Source: Neurospora crassa OR74A
Taxonomy: Eukaryota > Ascomycota > Sordariomycetes > Sordariales > Sordariaceae
Assembly (NCBI RefSeq): GCF_000182925.2
Contig: NC_026501.1
Span: 5,063,917-5,127,916, forward strand
Length of the DNA: 64,000 bases
Direction: 5' to 3'
Under the pieces are notes generated by a model. The model made no database searches. It saw only the letters and a list, made by a program, of their open reading frames with translations, and was not told the DNA's origin. Positions 1-11,593 of the stretch are shown piece by piece. The position numbers and the translations under genes are program-made. Every line of letters begins with the position of its first letter. Position 1 is the stretch's first letter.

Positions 1-2514
1 TATGTGACAGGTCGGTTCTTACCATCAAGAGCATATGAAACGATATCACGGATCGAGTCTCGTGATACGCTCATAAGAGAGCATGCTGGACAATATCGGC
101 CAGTTGCGATCGTAGTTTTCGTCGATGCCAGACACATCCAATGGGACGTAGCTTGAACGGTGCGGCGTAGATCATCGCAGCATTGACGCGGCGATAACCG
201 TCTTTCAGAACCCATGGTAAAGATATTTCACACTACATGAAAACGAGGTTACACATCTCATACTCACAAAGCGACTGAGCCAAGTGTGGCCAGAGCAGCA
301 ATTTGAGACCGCTGCAATACCACCAAGCTCCCAAGCCCACGTGTTTGTCAGGGCGGACTAGAGCCTCCAGCTGAAAAGGCTTACATGTATGCGGAAAACC
401 TACTGTTTGATCAAGTTGACTGTACGTAGATATCGGATTCAGCTACATTAGGACATTGTTCGTGAAAGTCTGGCCATAAATCTTTATCAAGACAACGCTC
501 GACAGTAATTCGATCTTTTCCTGCAGCGTGGTCTGGTTACGAGTTTCAGAGATGTCGCTAACAGCTGGGAACATAAGCCTTTGTCCTTAGACAACACTCC
601 CGTCGTTCATTCTTCCCCAGACCGGGGGCCTGGATTTCCCATGACGACACTGAACTACTCTTGTTCTTGGAGTGTTGTGTAGGGGATCTTGAAAGGTCAT
701 TCAACTGCTTTCAAGAATCAAACAGTGGCTACGACTGAGGGAATGTCCAATAGATAGCTCAGGAAGAAAACTTCTAACGCCTTTCACGCAGTATGGGGCA
801 TGTGCCGATTCCCAAGTCTGGTCTACTTTGATATGCTTTCGAATCAACCGGATCTCAGCGAGCCGTACGGCCTCTACGGCCTCAAGAACGAAACGGAGAT
901 ATCATCAACTGATGTTATACTCATGAACCGCACTCGATCAGGATACCCCCCTCTTTCCTCGACTCAAGCAAAACTACTACTGGTCTCTAGAAGGATCCAT
1001 CAGTCGCGAAGAGTTGAAGATGATGAAGACGCGACGTGGGGAGTGCCAATTACTGTATGTACGCTGAAATATGAGAGATATCATGATCTAAGCCTTGGGA
1101 CATGAGCATCATCCCGCATCTAGGAAGAACCACAGCACGCGTACTAACACAGTCTGTTGCTCTCATTGAATGAGCTATGACACTGGCTCTTTGGATGGCT
1201 TCATGAAACGAACCTCAGATGAGGATAGAGGTCGAGTGTAGCAATCCCTGTGTGCCAAGCACCCATTTTGGTGTTTGTTGCTCGATTCGCCAAGTGCAAT
1301 ATTGCTTTGTTAGTTCAGTACGATTGCCCATTGCGCATCATCACTAGGTGAGTTGAAAGTATGTCCATGTCAACCGCCCATGGAAACGAATGGCCGCAAG
1401 GACATTGGTATCCGAAGGCCAGCTTGATCCGCGAGCAAGCTGTCAACATGAGGGCCAACAACACAATCAGCGACAACTGTTCTGCCATTTATCGCCATTC
1501 TGGGATACTCCTGCATGGTTTCCACTGTAGCAAACACTCGGTGAGAGTTCGGGCGGGTCGAGACCTTGCCACGATAGTCCACATCACGTACCGGCCATGC
1601 AGCAAGTGGGCTATTGACGGATATGAGCCTCGCCTCGATGCTGAGACTGACAGCAACCAAGGAGACTGGCCCTTTGGATAGACCGTGCTGAATTATTAAC
1701 AAAGGAGGCATACTCTAATGTTGAAGTATTTACACCTTACGACTCCAGCGTCGTTGACAGTTCTCGGTCAATCGGGCCAGCTCAATACAACTCCGTCTCG
1801 ACCTGCAGTGCCAAATCCCGGCCGCACCTTCCTCTGACGGCTAGATCCTAATCTGATGCCCACAACTGCAAGAGAAACAGGCAAGAGCTTTCTTTTCTTT
1901 TTCCAACCCAACGTCCTTTCTCTCACCTTTTCCCAATCCCGGGTGACGACGACGACGGGTGTTTGGCTTTTTCTTTTTTTTTTCTTCCGGGGGGGGGGAA
2001 AGGGCGAGACCTTGAGACGTCGAAATGGCTCTTTCCTGCTCGGGTGTCATCATCTCTTGATCTTGACATTCTGTTGGCCTGTGCTGTCATGTCAACTGAA
2101 TTCCGAAGACATTGAAATATGGCTAACTAGTAGCTGAAATAAGTTCCCTTTTCCACCATCTTCGTGTCATCCTTGTATTCTTGCAGATTGGCGTTGGGTC
2201 ACTTCTGCATCGATAACTGTTGCTGTCCATTGCGGTCACCTTAGCCACTTTTTCGCATCTCTTGCGTTGTCAGAGCCCAAAGTGGTCGCAATCAACTACC
2301 TGTATCTGGACATTCAACCCCAATTGTTGATGAGAAGGACATCGTGAGACAACTTCTCGTTGTCAGCAAAACCCTTACTGTTAGTATCTCCATCGGGTGC
2401 TTCATCCGCGTTTTGCTAACGCAAGTCTCTCGTGATAGTGTTCACGGCCACTATACCTCAAGCAGTTTATATTTCACCCTTCGGTACAACTTCTTCGAAA
2501 GTCAGCAAGACACG
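1..2514. other. Gene-free left flank with 5' leader of the kinase-like gene
   Basis: I see no convincing complete gene here. Short open frames at 800-1105 (+) and 1370-1711 (-) have no recognisable domain and no splice partners that extend them. A - strand frame from the ATG at 215 stays open to the left edge and meets a GTAAGA donor-like site at 22, so a first exon of a gene lying off the window is possible but unproven. T10 and G10 homopolymers lie at 1974-1983 and 1989-1998. From about 2380 the sequence looks like the transcribed leader of the downstream gene, including a likely leader intron. Confidence 0.5.
2380..2438 (+). other. Probable 5' UTR intron of the kinase-like gene
   Basis: A 59-base segment starts with GTTAGT, carries GCTAAC at 2415-2420 and ends in GATAG, matching the intron grammar of the other genes in the window. 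Its length is not a multiple of three. If spliced, it would disconnect the ATG at 2344 from the main frame, which favours the start at 2515. Confidence 0.4.
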
Positions 2515-4419
2515 ATGAAGCTCACTTCAGCCTCCATCCGTAACGTTATCCACCCGACAGCTGCTTTTATACCGAGCGTTCCAAAGTCCTCAAGCCCTCC
2601 TTCCACCGAACCAGAATCTCAGTCGTGGCTCCACTCCCAACTGAACCCCAAGAACCGAATCGACAGTCTCGAGTTACTGGAAAACCCCCTTTGGAGAATC
2701 GATGGGTGTACCGGCCAAGGAACTCAGTTTTGTGCACTGCCTCTGTTCTTAGGAAACCATATCCCGCCCCTTCGATTTGATGTGTTCCTCCCTCAGGAAG
2801 CGGGCAGCTGCCAACGGCTACGGGAGCTCCTCGACCTGGATGCTGCTTTCCACACCAAGGATACCGTCCGAGTACAGAGGCTCGGCATTTCGCGTCATAT
2901 CCTGCGAACACTGCAAGCGTGGACTCAGTCAAGTCAACAGGGCGACAACAAGCATAGCTTTGCTGAGATGTATAGCAGAAACATGCCCTTTGGATCCAGA
3001 ATCATCTTCGAGAATCTCGAATATGATATCCGTAACATCAAAATTACTATTGCTCAAACGTTCCACCTCGAGGGACAGCTCCTTGGACTTTCGAAGCTCG
3101 GGGCCCAGCTTGGTCTGCCTCAGGATGATCTTCCGGAGCCGATAGACATCTTCAAGCTCCACATCGTGCGCCAACTTACCGAGAGTGTGTGCCTTGTTTG
3201 CATAGAAGACGATGATAGTGATAATGGGATGGCCACGGCCACATACGACGCCGCCAACGGAACAAGGGCGAAGAAGAAGCAGCAGCTCTGGATCTTGAAG
3301 GCCTTGACCAGCGGCACCAAATACCTCTACACCGAACTGCGTAATCTGCTGCAGATGCCACCCCACCCCCATGTCATCTCACGTCCGGTACGTCTTGTGA
3401 CCAAGCAGTGTCAATTTGGAGGCAAGAACGCAGTCGTCGGGTTCATTATACCCTATCATCCAGGTGGAGGCCTCAGAGACACCCTACCGCTCCTACGCAT
3501 CCATGGGCAGCCTGCGCTCAAAGACCAACTTAGATGGGCGATTCAGCTGGCTCAGGGTCTGTTACACATCCTTAACAAAGGCCAGATGTACTATCCCGAT
3601 CTCCGTCTTGACAACATCCTCCTTTCCGAGGCCGGAGACATAGTCATGGTAGACTTCGAGCAGCGCGGGCTGTGGTGCGAGTTTGGCGCGCCCGAGGTGA
3701 ACGCCCTGGATTACGTACGCATCCTAGCCAGTGACAGCTTGCTCGAAGACAATGATCTGGGTCTCTGCATACCCGAGGACATCATTGCGAGATACGCCGC
3801 TCTGCTCATGCGGGAGTTGCCAGACTGGGAAGCCCTAGAAACCTGTGAGAACTACAGTCAACGGCCGGAAGGCCACACCAGCTTCAACATCGCATGGCTG
3901 TGCCTCTCAAAGGTGGAACAGGAGGCAGCGGTGGTATATATGTTGGGAAAACTACTCTGGTGCATCTTCGAAGGCCAGAGTGGCCCGGACAAGGCCGCTT
4001 TTTGGCAGTCCTATGCTCGCGAGCCTGATTTGCAGTTCCCAGCGATGAGACAAACCCCTGCTGGGCTGCGTGACTTGGTGGATCAGTGTACCAGGGGACG
4101 AAGGGGGATTCTGTCGAGCCTGATCACGCGGCGGGGCAGTAAATTGGTCTTGGTGCGCGAGAAAGACACTACTCAAGGGTCTTGTTTACTTGATGGTACT
4201 GTCACTGATGAGGAGGAAGAAGAAGAAGAAAAGATTCTTCAAGTCGCGAAGAACTGGTGGATCACAGAGGTCAAAGCTGCGGAAGACTTTTTGCAGATGC
4301 GACATGAGATGAAGGAGCGTGGTGAGTGGAACGAGAACTACTTTGACCGACCGAGTCTTGAGGAGGTTATCAACCGTCTTGAAGATTTTCAGAAACGGAA
4401 TTTGCAATTTGTTGAGTAG
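2515..4419 (+). CDS. Protein-kinase-like protein with degenerate catalytic motifs
   Basis: This intronless frame encodes 634 residues from the ATG at 2515. An in-frame ATG at 2344 would add 57 residues but lies upstream of a probable leader intron. The C-terminal half reads as a eukaryotic protein-kinase fold. A candidate ATP-binding lysine (WILK, about residue 262) is followed by a glutamate in TELRNLL. The catalytic loop is YPDLRLDN, with Asp about 362 and Asn about 367. A DFE replaces DFG at about 380-382. The usual HRD histidine and arginine are replaced by Tyr-Pro, and the loop lysine by Arg. The metal-binding Asp and Asn remain, so activity cannot be excluded. The first 200 residues match no family I know. 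An acidic Glu run lies near the C-terminus at 4209-4229. Proteins of this type are scattered through filamentous fungi; substrate and role are unknown. It stands alone, with kilobases of empty sequence on either side. Confidence 0.8.
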   Translation: MKLTSASIRNVIHPTAAFIPSVPKSSSPPSTEPESQSWLHSQLNPKNRIDSLELLENPLWRIDGCTGQGTQFCALPLFLGNHIPPLRFDVFLPQEAGSCQRLRELLDLDAAFHTKDTVRVQRLGISRHILRTLQAWTQSSQQGDNKHSFAEMYSRNMPFGSRIIFENLEYDIRNIKITIAQTFHLEGQLLGLSKLGAQLGLPQDDLPEPIDIFKLHIVRQLTESVCLVCIEDDDSDNGMATATYDAANGTRAKKKQQLWILKALTSGTKYLYTELRNLLQMPPHPHVISRPVRLVTKQCQFGGKNAVVGFIIPYHPGGGLRDTLPLLRIHGQPALKDQLRWAIQLAQGLLHILNKGQMYYPDLRLDNILLSEAGDIVMVDFEQRGLWCEFGAPEVNALDYVRILASDSLLEDNDLGLCIPEDIIARYAALLMRELPDWEALETCENYSQRPEGHTSFNIAWLCLSKVEQEAAVVYMLGKLLWCIFEGQSGPDKAAFWQSYAREPDLQFPAMRQTPAGLRDLVDQCTRGRRGILSSLITRRGSKLVLVREKDTTQGSCLLDGTVTDEEEEEEEKILQVAKNWWITEVKAAEDFLQMRHEMKERGEWNENYFDRPSLEEVINRLEDFQKRNLQFVE

Positions 4420-4738
4420 TACGATACACTCGATCAAGGGGAAATCTGGTTTCTGATTTGCTTTCGCATTTGCACGACTTCACCAATTCCATTCGTGAGT
4501 ATTTCATCCTTTCTGTGCTCTCATATACCTCTAGTTAGTTTCATTCTTTACTTCGGGACTCTATATCGAAAATCAAATATAAACGTTCACACTCTGTCAT
4601 CCCTACGAAAATAAGTCGTTGTTTATGGTAAGCACTTCCTGTCAAGAGTCAAGGTTTAGTTATCAAAGTGTTCTCTCTGTCCGACTGGCTTGTGGCAGAC
4701 AAACAGCTGTACGGCACTTCCTCCCTTTTATTAGTCAA

Positions 4739-4793
4739 CCCCCCCCCCCCCCCCCCTCTCTCTTCTTTTTTTTTTTTTTTTTTTTTTTTTTTT
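4739..4793. repeat. Adjacent poly-C and poly-T tracts
   Basis: C18 at 4739-4756 is followed by a short CT stretch and T28 at 4766-4793. This is a simple low-complexity tract, downstream of the kinase-like gene. Confidence 0.95.
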
Positions 4794-5136
4794 CTTCTTC
4801 TTCCATCATCTGCTTTTGCTAGTACCCAAAAACCAAGTATCAGAAGTTTCCAACATTTGATAACATGATACATCCTTTCTCCATTCGATAGTAGGTCTCT
4901 TTGGCTTTGCTCTTTTTCTGCTTTACATTGATCGTGTTTTTTTTTCCTACACAACAGTGTCTTCCCCCAACTTTCCCCGTCGGCTTGCGTTTTGGGGTTT
5001 CCACTTCAGCCCAAGACCTTTATACCATAGGTATGCATTTGCATTCATTGTTGGTGGCGTTCAATGCGCCACTGACTCAACTTGGCTCGTTTAGTTGGGA
5101 TTGTTTGGAAGAGCATTCAAATAATTGACACATTCA

Positions 5137-5180
5137 CCAGAAGAAAAAAAAAAAAAAAAAAGAGAGAGAGAAAGAAGAAA
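5137..5180. repeat. Poly-A / GA purine tract
   Basis: A long A run followed by GA dinucleotides forms a simple purine tract in intergenic sequence. Confidence 0.9.
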
Positions 5181-8100
5181 AACTTGTAATTGTCAGATGC
5201 CAGCTGGAGTTGCGAGACAGAAGCTGTCTATATATGTGGAGAAACCAAAACGACAATTTCCAAACCATGGGAATGTTGTGGAAGAATTCTGAATTCCGGG
5301 CTCTTTTCGTGGTGTGTGGATGGGCGAAAGCGGGTTCGCTTGTGGAAAGATGTTCTTATTATAATTCTTTGCCACTGCTGAGTGAGTTAGGATTCATGTT
5401 GCTAGTGTCCCGGATATATCTTAATGCTAGGAGATTTTCACATTGAATCAGTGTAGTGTGATCGAAATCTTTGAGGAGTCCGTAACACTGCTGTTGCTAC
5501 TCGTAGTAGAACTGAGAGGTTAAAAAACGGCAGGTGGAGAAAAGGGCCCAGAAACATGCCTGCATCAAGACAAAATGGTCTTTCACCAAATAAACGAGAA
5601 AGACCGACTAGACCAATCCAGTATGACTTCGTGGTAGTGTGCCTAGCTCTTCTTGGAGGTTTGGGAACTCTTAAAAGACTTCACGGGGTTTTTTAAGGCC
5701 CGTTCCCTTAGCCGGGCTTCTGGCCAGCGATTTTGGTCCGGTTCTCATGATGTCTTGCGATTTCCGATGCAGCACTTGCCTCCTGTGTCGAATAGCAAAG
5801 AAACCGAATCGGAGGGGCCTTCGTAGGTACTAGGTAGCTTTCCGAAAACATACAGAAAAAACTCCTGCTTTTGCAAGCCCCCTTATACTAAAACCCCCCG
5901 TTTTTCTTTTGGTTTTGACTGTCCGCCAATCCTCCAAATAGCTGAGGATACAGTCCGGTGCTACTCTCTTTTGCAGAAGCCCACCCTTTTGCAAGAATCT
6001 TGGCTGTCGGCTTCGTTTGCAAAAGCAAGAGGTTCTTACTGTATCAGCCTAGAGGTAATCTTCTGCCTGTTCTTTGAACTATTATCTCAACGGCACGCCA
6101 CTACGCGGTACCTTGAAACTTTTTCTGGTTATAGAGGTAACCACTCGTGTGCCTACGCTAGCCGGTGCGCCCGCCCCACCTCCCTCTTTCCCCCGTTGAG
6201 CCCGTGCCCGCTTTCCATAGAAACTGCTGCAGTCGGACCCAGTCGGAGAGTACTAAGTCCGGACCATGACGGGTTCGGTGATAGCGTCATTGTATCATGC
6301 AGGAACACAGTTCGCTTACTAGGATCATGCATGCGTGCAGCACGAACACCTGCCATGTGCACTGTGTAGTGTGAGGTGTGCCCCTGAAGAGACGTGGTCA
6401 GAGCACTTGGTCGTGTGCTCAGGCATAGAGCGCACGAATAGCCAGATTGTGTTGATTAACTTGATACAAATTCAGCCAGAAACAGAGATGGTGTTTTCGG
6501 TGAATAATGAGGTGTGACCTGGAAGAGATCGATCATCAGGTGAACAACCTTCCATAGTCTGATTTCTTGAATAACTTGGAGTATGATAGGTGAATAAGCT
6601 GTTCCAGTGTTGTACACTACCGAGTAACGCTCAAGAATTGGTTCTCATTGACTTGCCATTCCCCGAATCATGGTCTTCGAAGTTGATTAATTGAGTAGCC
6701 ATGTGGTAGCTTTTGGCATGTCAGTGGCGCACCGAGATTTTGCTGGCCTTTTTATTTCTTCTCAACATGCTCCTCGTGTTCTAGCCGTCCGCTCGGGCCT
6801 TTCTGTTACATCGAGTCCGCTGAAACGATACTAGTCTTAGCTTGCGGGTTGCAATCTCGTCAGTCAACGATTATCTTAGCCTAGCATTTATCCATGGCTA
6901 CAAGCCTCGTGAGATGTGCGAAGGAGGGATCGAATACTATCTGGTATGTTTTAGTTAGTAAGTGTGTTTGAGCTATTTTTTTCTCACACCACGCCTCGCA
7001 CTGCGGGCTGGATCAGTGATAAACCACCAAAACAGCTTTCCGTTGAAGGACGACAGCTGTAGATCTGGCCCAGACAAAGGGTTTCCACCATTCCGGCACC
7101 AGAAACTTCAAATCCGTCCATCATCCGCTACTAGTATCAGTTGTCCCATCGTTATGCTGTGTACCATCATCCGCTTTGGTCCAACAAAGCCACTTCACCG
7201 CTCTCTGAGGTCCTCCCTCCAATCCGTCCAAGCGAAACCTATACGAAGCTCTTTTCACAAGGGAAGAACCTCGAGGCGAGATGATGGATTTGAGCTGAGT
7301 TGGAAAAAAACCAACCACCAACAGTGTCCCGAAAACGGCTCCCAATTGTCCTTTTCGACATCATCAGGGTACATTTATGTTGTTGTTAGGGCTGCCCTGT
7401 CTTCAAAAATCCGGAATAGATGTTCTTCAAGGTAACGGCCTCGTCAGGCCCACCGGAAGGTCGCAATGGGAAGTGTTTGCCCTCTCGTATCCAGATTATT
7501 GGAGGGCCAAGCTGATTCGGGGACAACCCTCCAACAAGAATACACTCCCAGAGGGACCACCGTAGCCCAAGATATTCGAACTGTCAGAGGATAGGAAAGA
7601 GAGCTGCAAACGTCAAGGTCTTCCGAAACAGAGGAGAGGGTTCGGGGAGATAGGGGGAGAACGACAACTGAATCACATATACGTAATCAAACCCTAAGCC
7701 CATCAAGGAAAGTCGGACATGGTGCCGAAAGCCGTTGAAGAGCATCACCCCACCCAAGGTCCAATCCATGTGGCACGGCGCCCTGTTCTAGGCCAAAAAC
7801 GGCTTCGTGATGGTTTGGAGATTTGTTGGGTTGGCGCCGGGACACCGGAACCAGAATTGCGCACTAACGTGTGCTGAGCGAGCATTGGCTCTTCCAAGAC
7901 GCCGTTACCAACATGACAATATGAAGCCACGCTGCCACAGCGAGTGCACACTTGAGTACGAGATCTTAGGGAGGAGGGTGCAGTAGCGAAATTGGATGGT
8001 TGTGGCTTGGGACTTGAAGCTTGGCATTGGATGGAACTTGTGGTTCCAGAAGCTCGAATGGGGCAGTGGCGTTCTCGAGCCGCTTCAAATTTCGGAATCG

Positions 8101-11100
8101 TGACCATTCTTCTGGGGGAGTGCCACCCAAGGGAATACTGACCAACAAAGCCAGCAGAGCGAGGGAACAGATAAGATGCCAGCGGGAAGTGACCGCGCGA
8201 TGGGCCACATGGTCGGGGTGTCCCAGCTAACCTAGAGGGAAGACTCTTTAAAAACTACAAAGCCGGGCAGTTGAAACCGAAAAGAGCAGAACAGAGCGGT
8301 TCCAAATCCCGGTGTTCGAGGTCTGTGGGTGTTCAGAGTGAAAGAACGAATATGCGGTACCGAAGAAAAGGGGGTACCTATGTAGAAGGGCAAGGAAAAT
8401 TTAGTAGGGTTACATTACCTACCGCACTGGAAGCAGCAAAACTGTGTGATAGCCATGTTGGTAGGGTATCTCTCCCACTCAACATGTCATGATGGTGATG
8501 ACAGTGCGCGGTGGATGAGACAGACGGCCAAACTCCAAACATTTAGGAATGTCGAGTCGTCGCAGATGGAGAGACCGGGAGCGGCAGTTGTCGAGATCCG
8601 TGTCGCTTAAGGACATCTAACATCAACACCGTGACTCCCGTCCGTGACTGGAGGTGATGGCGCAGTACGGACACCCACGGATATCGTACAATTGGGATTC
8701 ATGTACGGGGAGTTTCAAATTCCGTGACGGGTTGCATGAGAACGTCGCGTCCGTGAAATGCAACATCTAAAGCTCGAGTGGCGGGCCGATTACGGTATCT
8801 TGCTGTTGTACTGATAAGGTTGATATGTCAGTATTTAGCAAAACTTTGTGGAAGCTGGGCGTTGTCGTTGCACTGCGTACACCGTCACAGCTGTGTGATG
8901 ACCGAGCGGATCGGGCAATGCGTTTATTTGACAACCGATGAATGAGATCCTATGTGTTCATGTGTGACTGACAGAGGCTGCTTGGTCCAAGGAATGTGCC
9001 GCTGCCTTTCAAAGGCCGATACAAATCCCTTCCCAGGTAGTGTCGCTCTTGGATGGAAAATGTGAGACAGAAAGCCAGTGCGGGAAACTAAAGGCAATGC
9101 TCAGGAAATGTGGTGTTGTTGCTGGCGGATGGAAAAATGGACATGGCAGGAAAAGAAAAGTGCCCCTGTTGGCTGCTGTTTGGCCGAATCAAAACTAACC
9201 CCGCACCGTTTTGGGGATGAGGTCGTCGATCGACTGCACAGGCCACCTGCCGTCTACATGCTATGTAGTGTACTATGGTACTGCGTACCTTCCACCTTTA
9301 TTAGCACACCACTAAACTAGGTAGTAGGGATAGACGATACTGTGTAGTCCCTAGCGTCAGTAGGGCATGCACCTCCGCGCACGATGGAAACCTCTAGAGG
9401 TAGCGTAAAGAAGCATGGGCTTCCAGTCCTGGTCAACAACAGTGGACTGAAATCCAATGCCATTGTTCCTCCAACAGCCAGCTTCCGATGCGAAAAGCAC
9501 CGAACAAATGGAAGCCCAGCTATCTGGTAATTTCGGATCGCCACCTGAGCATAGGATGATTGAAGAGCCATGGGATGATGTTGGCTTGTCAGCCAGTCAC
9601 TACTAGCGTACGTATATACTGCGTTCCCGGACGTTTTCGTCGAGTGTCAACACTTCCTTCCACCTCGGAAGTCCTCGATTGCAACTTCTCCCTCCCTAGC
9701 GTCCATGCCATGTTGTGGTGATAATGTTGTACAGTCCTGCTTCATTCTATATACCTACAGTCATGCCCCTGGCGTAGGGCAGTCGCAACCGGTATGGAGC
9801 ACGGCGGGTAGGTATCTTTAGTGCAGAAAGGCAGCCGAGCAACGGAAGGATGTGCTGACTGTCAATTTCGCTTGCAGACCTCTTGACACCATCATGGTCA
9901 TCCACGATCCCTTTTTAAAGCAGCTTGGGGTAGCCGTTACCTACGTTTGTTGCGCGACCCATCGCTTTTTCATGTCAACAAAACGCCTGTCCGGTCCCTC
10001 GTCCAAGGCTGCCAGGCGACAGCGGGTCTAGACTTACCCCATATACATGTGGGCCTCACGGAGCACGAACCGAGCTGTCTGCCAGCTGAGACACTGTCGG
10101 CCATCATCGTCATGAGCATCATCTGATGGCGTTTTTGGGAAAAGAGGAAAGAAGAGATTACCGGCGCTTCGGGAGACTAGAGGAAGCCATTCAGTGAGTC
10201 TTCTTCGCCTTTGAGATGATCTTCTTGTATACTTCCTGACTGGCTCGAATGAGATGTGACGGCACTGGCTTAGTGGTTTCATGACCAATGGATGGGCAAT
10301 CTTCACAGTGTGAAAAATTGTCGTCCCAACTCGTCAATTCCCGTGGCTGCTCTGGTCACGCCCCTGAACCGTCCCTCCAACAAACCACACAGTCAGGAAC
10401 ATGGATGCGATATCGTCAACACTTGGCGTTCCTCAGGGCGCCCGTCGTTGCACCCCCGGCTGGTCCCCACTGTGACTAGACCCGGCCTCCTGGGGGCCTG
10501 GGCCTGGTCCCATCCATAGGAAACATTGCCTTCTTACGGGATCACAAACGAACCAAGGGACCCCGAATCAGATGGTCCCGAATGCGCTTGGACTGCCATC
10601 AGCCCTCGCTTTCCATGCTGATACTACCTCAGGCGGCGTGCAATCTGGGACATGTCCCCGCAGCACTTAGCACTCTTGGTAACAGTGGTCCTCAATGCTT
10701 CGCCATGGTTGGTTAAGATCGCCAAAGAAAAAGACTGGATGCAACCGCATGGTACAACACTGCACGCTGAATGGGCATGGCCGTACCAATTGGCTTAGTT
10801 CCCAAAGATGAAGGCCCCCCGTTTCCATGTTTTCCGCTCCACTCCGATTCTGGTCACAGAGCCCAGAAAGCTCTCTGTCTTGCCTTACTGAGCAGGGTGT
10901 GCGGGCTTGGTGGTGTTCTACAGAAGAGAGGACCACATACAACACTACCTCAGAAACCCCAATGAGGGCCGAAAGGCAAAACAGAAAAGAAAGGGCACAC
11001 CATCTCGGCCCAGTTGCCTGTACATATGGGTGCCACCACCCGCTGCCATCCACATGGTGCTCGTTTTCCGGAAGTTCTTTTTTTGGTCCCTTTCTCCCCG

Positions 11101-11593
11101 TTCCCTCTTTGGCACATCATGAGTGCTTGATCGCTCATGCTGATACACTCCCTATCTTGCAGTCGAGTGATATCATCCTCTTTTCAGTGTATTGTATTTC
11201 CTTCTATACCCACCATACCCTGTGTCAAGTATTCGATTTAGCTTTGCGGGTAGACCACGTCCCCGAACACTCCTTTCTATCAACCTATCATTTGCCATTG
11301 TCTCCACCCTATTCCATCTGGGCCTAGGGTCTTGATTTGACGACTAATACTTCTTTCCTACGCCACGACGACGACGACGACTTTAACTTCGTGCGCCTTT
11401 TGTTAGCGATTGTCTGGGTCACGCGTCGACTATTGAGACCTCAAAGCCGACGCATCTGGTCAGTACCAGAGCGCGGCCTTTTCTTGGAGGGAGCTGAAGC
11501 ACATCAGCGGGTAGCGGCCGATCCCCAGAGCCAGGAGGGTTCACAAGTCGTTCTACAGTAAAGTTCAAAGACGCAGCTTCGAAAGACTACACG

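Larger units (their letters stand above)
4420..11593. other. Gene-free region of about 7 kb
   Basis: I found no gene. Open frames are short, overlap on both strands and lack domains or plausible splice chains. There are long homopolymers (C18 at 4739-4756, T28 at 4766-4793) and an A-rich/GA tract at about 5137-5180. Copies of the AGGTA-type motif occur near 5821, 9318 and 9806. From roughly 11050 to 11590 the sequence becomes pyrimidine-rich, as expected for the promoter and leader of the receptor gene, with a short CGA repeat near 11366. Non-coding transcripts cannot be judged from sequence alone. Confidence 0.5.

Noticed and set aside
800-1711. Open frames at 800-1105 (+), 1361-1681 (+) and 1370-1711 (-) as genes
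   Set aside because: They are short, overlap each other on opposite strands, have no domain I know, and no splice sites extend them convincingly.
5694-5730. Hairpin-like stretch around AAGGCCCG...CCGGGCTT
   Set aside because: The arms are offset by a base and pair poorly. There is no gene context that gives it meaning.
6962-7435. 157-codon open frame on +
   Set aside because: Composition is that of random sequence, there is no domain, and it sits in a long empty region.
7745-8107. 120-codon - strand frame with a CTRCG motif reminiscent of a zinc ribbon
   Set aside because: Only one Cys pair is present and no partner pair is found; other frames over the same stretch are equally open.
10827-11327. 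166-codon + frame before the receptor gene
   Set aside because: It overlaps - strand frames, has no domain, and lies in the pyrimidine-rich promoter/leader region.
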